In this document: in pieces, positions 62,004 through 64,000 of the stretch
Numbering within the stretch: position 1 is the stretch's first letter
Layout of the letters: each line of letters starts with the position of its first letter
Origin: Promicromonospora umidemergens
GTDB taxonomy: Bacteria; Actinomycetota; Actinomycetes; Actinomycetales; Cellulomonadaceae
Reading direction: 5' to 3'
Length of the DNA stretch: 64,000 bases
Assembly (NCBI RefSeq): GCF_024171995.1
Contig: NZ_JAMTCT010000006.1
Coordinates: 1 to 64,000 of the forward strand
The notes under the pieces: generated by a model
Seen by the model: only the letters and a program-made list of their open reading frames with translations
Told to the model about the DNA's origin: nothing
Databases searched by the model: none
Made by a program: the position numbers and the translations under genes

Positions 62004-62702
62004 TCACGCCTCGTCGTCGGCCAGCTTGTAGCCAAGGCCGCGCACCGTGAGGAGGTACTTGGGCGTACCGGGGTCCGGCTCGATCTTCGAGCGGATGCGC
62101 TTCACGTGGACGTCGAGCGTCTTGGTGTCGCCCACGTAGTCGGCACCCCAGACGCGGTCGATGAGCTGCCCACGGGTCAGCACCCGGCCCGCGTTCCGCA
62201 TCAGCAGCTCGAGCAGGTCGAACTCCTTGAGCGGCAGGGCCACGCTCACCCCGGAGACGGCGACGGTGTGCCGCTCCACGTCCATCCGGACCGGCCCGAC
62301 CTCGAGCACCCCGTCCTCGTCGTGCTCCGCCGAGCCGCCCGGCTGCCGGCGGCGCAGCACCGCGCGCACGCGGGCCAGCAGCTCCCGGTACGAGTACGGC
62401 TTGGTCACGTAGTCGTCGGCGCCGAGCTCCAGGCCCACCACCTTGTCGATCTCCGAGTCCTTGGCGGTCAGCATGATGACCGGGACGTCGCCGCGTGCCC
62501 GCAGCTCCCGGCACACCTCCGTGCCCGACAGCCCCGGAAGCATCAGGTCGAGCAGCACCAGGTCCGCTCCCTCCGCGTCGTACGCAGCGAGCGCCGAGTT
62601 GCCGTCGGCGGCCTCGACCACCTCGAAACCCTCGCGGGTCAGCTGGTACGTCAGCGGGTCCCGGTACGACTCTTCGTCCTCTACCACCAGGATGCGCGTC
62701 AC
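62004..62702 (-). CDS. regX3: Response regulator RegX3 (PhoP/PhoB-like)
   Basis: 232 residues from GTG 62702. Receiver domain with LVVEDEESYRDPL, phospho-Asp in LLDLMLPGLSG and Lys in DDYVTKPYSYREL; winged helix ending VKRIRSKIEPDPGTPKYLLT. The YVTKPYSYREL and PDPGTPKYL segments are characteristic of RegX3. It should bind the PHO boxes of both pstS genes when phosphate is low. It overlaps senX3 by 4 bases (GTGA). Confidence 0.95.
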   Translation of the reverse strand: MTRILVVEDEESYRDPLTYQLTREGFEVVEAADGNSALAAYDAEGADLVLLDLMLPGLSGTEVCRELRARGDVPVIMLTAKDSEIDKVVGLELGADDYVTKPYSYRELLARVRAVLRRRQPGGSAEHDEDGVLEVGPVRMDVERHTVAVSGVSVALPLKEFDLLELLMRNAGRVLTRGQLIDRVWGADYVGDTKTLDVHVKRIRSKIEPDPGTPKYLLTVRGLGYKLADDEA

Positions 62703-63937
62703 GCACCTACCTCCTCGTTCTTCGTGGCCGCGTCGTCCGCGGCCTTGTGCTGGCCCTGCTGGTCCTGTCGCCCCGCGTACTCGGGCGAGGAGCCGGCCGT
62801 GTCGGGCCGGTCCGCGGACGGGATCCGCAGGGTGAAGGTCGAGCCCCGACCGGGCTCTGACCACATCGTGACGTCGCCACCGTGGTCGGCCGCGACGTGC
62901 TTGACGATACTGAGCCCGAGCCCGGTACCACCGGTGTCGCGCGAGCGCGCGGGATCGACCCGGTAGAAACGCTCGAAGACGCGGTCCTGCGCGTCCTCGG
63001 CGATCCCGACGCCCTGGTCGACGACGGCGATCTCGACGAGACCGCCGCGCTCGTTCACCCCGACGCCCACGCGGCTGGCGGGCCCGGAGTAGGCGACGGC
63101 GTTGTCGACCAGGTTGCGGACCGCGGTGACCAGGAGGTTGTGGTCGCCGTAGACCTCGGTGTCCAGGTCACCGCCCATGGTGATCGCGATGTTCTTGGAG
63201 TGCGCGGTGGTGCGGGCCCGGTCGACCGCCTCTTCCACGACCTCGCGGATCGGGACCGGGGTCAGCTTCGGCACCGCGCCGGCGCCCTGCAGGCGCGACA
63301 GCTCGATGATCTCCTGCACCAGCGCCGACAGCCGGACCGCCTCGCGCTGCATGCGTCCGGTGAACCGGCGCACGGCGACGGGGTCGTCCGCCGCGTCGCC
63401 CACGGTCTCCGCCAGGAGTGCCAGGGCACCCACCGGCGTCTTCAGCTCGTGGGAGACGTTGACCACGAAGTCCCGGCGGATCGCCTCGACGCGGCGTGCT
63501 TCCGTACGGTCCTCTGCGAGCACCAGCAGCCGTTCGAGGCCCAGCGGCGCCACGCGCACCTGCAGCAGCACCGTGCCCTGGCCCACCGGGCCACGCGGCA
63601 GCTCCAGCTCCTGCTCGCGGATGACACCGTCGCGTCGCACCAGGGCCACGAGGTCGGTGATAGCCGGGTGTACCAGCGCGTCGTTGCGCACCACGCCCAG
63701 CGCGTAGGCCGGCGGCGACGCCCGGATCACCTCGTCCTCGCCGTCGAGCACGACGGCGGCGGAGCGCAGCACGGAGAGCACCCGGACGAGACCCGCGTCG
63801 AGCTCGTCGGGTTCGGCCTGAGCGAGGGCGTGCTGCTGCCGCTCGGAGACGCGGAACGCCACGGTGGCGACCACGCCGACGACCACGCCGAGGATCCCGG
63901 CGGCCAGCACCGGTACCCCGGAGATGATTCCGTCCAC
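62699..63937 (-). CDS. senX3: Sensor histidine kinase SenX3 (PhoR-like)
   Basis: 412 residues from GTG 63937. One N-terminal hydrophobic helix (VLAAGILGVVVGVVATVAF), a PAS-like domain (about 50-150), HisKA with DFVVNVSHELKTPVGALALL and HATPase with LLVTAVRNLVDNAVAYSG, VDQGVGI and GGTGLGLSIVKHVA. The C-terminal 35 residues are Gln/Asp-rich and disordered. It senses phosphate status, probably via PhoU and PstB. TACCCT (63944-63949, minus) is six bases before the GTG, suggesting a leaderless mRNA. Confidence 0.95.
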   Translation of the reverse strand: MDGIISGVPVLAAGILGVVVGVVATVAFRVSERQQHALAQAEPDELDAGLVRVLSVLRSAAVVLDGEDEVIRASPPAYALGVVRNDALVHPAITDLVALVRRDGVIREQELELPRGPVGQGTVLLQVRVAPLGLERLLVLAEDRTEARRVEAIRRDFVVNVSHELKTPVGALALLAETVGDAADDPVAVRRFTGRMQREAVRLSALVQEIIELSRLQGAGAVPKLTPVPIREVVEEAVDRARTTAHSKNIAITMGGDLDTEVYGDHNLLVTAVRNLVDNAVAYSGPASRVGVGVNERGGLVEIAVVDQGVGIAEDAQDRVFERFYRVDPARSRDTGGTGLGLSIVKHVAADHGGDVTMWSEPGRGSTFTLRIPSADRPDTAGSSPEYAGRQDQQGQHKAADDAATKNEEVGA

Positions 63938-63943
63938 GACTCC

Positions 63944-63949
63944 AGGGTA
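63944..63949 (-). promoter_or_regulatory. Possible leaderless promoter of senX3
   Basis: Minus strand TACCCT, six bases, then GTG: the start codon is at the expected transcription start. GGAG within those six bases could instead serve as a Shine-Dalgarno for a longer mRNA. Confidence 0.35.
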
Positions 63950-64000
63950 GGTCGACGTTTCAACCGCAGGACGACGTCGGCGGGCGCTCGGACGATCGTG

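Overview
The window is chromosomal DNA from a high-GC Gram-positive bacterium (Actinomycetota). The sequence shows very high GC, frequent GTG and TTG starts, CarD, a SenX3/RegX3-type phosphate system, GroEL with a Gly-Met tail and CIRCE sites, DUF3027, DUF3263 and DUF2530 proteins, a bacterial XPB helicase, an OtsA-OtsB fusion and a WXG100 protein. The order rlmB, cysS ... ispF, ispD, carD, lpqE resembles the mycobacterial core cluster. From gene content I infer a member of Micrococcales close to Cellulomonadaceae or Promicromonosporaceae; the family is a guess, the phylum is not.

Bases 1-10.1 kb look accessory and rearranged. They hold one end of an IS5-type element abutting the stop codon of a CAP-domain lipoprotein gene, a sulfotransferase, an AfsR/SARP regulator that has lost its C-terminal third, a secreted crystallin-like (I36-type) protein, a lipoprotein, a translationally coupled pair of bacterial PH-domain membrane proteins and two glycosyltransferases.

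Bases 10.3-24.6 kb are core-like: a small DUF2530-like membrane protein, a large Hsp90/sacsin-like ATPase overlapping DUF3027 and followed upstream by a cold-shock protein with an extra tail, a divergent TetR/epimerase pair with two palindromic operators, a helicase-associated protein beside XPB, a TPM-domain membrane protein and a NYN-domain protein. Bases 24.7-34.6 kb carry a two-component system, an HD phosphohydrolase, an orphan WXG100 protein, groEL under two CIRCE sites, an FAD oxidoreductase, a stand-alone AAA ATPase with an AT-rich promoter, cspA, a LytR_C protein and DUF3263.

Bases 34.7-47.4 kb carry ung, an SGNH hydrolase, an MFS exporter with its TetR regulator, a 518-bp gene-free stretch with a repeated motif cluster, tRNA-Thr(TGT), a membrane-anchored DsbA-like protein, a Ser/Thr kinase with a multi-pass C-terminal domain, the trehalose synthase/phosphatase fusion, a sugar-importer ATPase and a DUF4032 kinase-fold protein. 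Bases 47.4-56.4 kb form the rlmB-cysS and ispD-ispF-carD core, with a divergent aldolase/lactone-oxidase pair and a TetR gene fused into the isp operon by a 4-bp overlap.

Bases 56.5-64 kb are a complete phosphate-starvation module, all on the minus strand: senX3-regX3, two tandem pstS genes each preceded by a direct-repeat PHO box, then pstC-pstA-pstB. A large hairpin between pstS and pstC probably raises the pstS:pstC transcript ratio.

I see no CRISPR array, prophage, rRNA operon or recognisable multi-gene defence system. The most interesting unexplained items are the Hsp90-like/DUF3027/CspA-tail gene set, the motif cluster at 38.84-38.96 kb, a palindrome family shared by two terminators, and the truncated AfsR/sulfotransferase junction.
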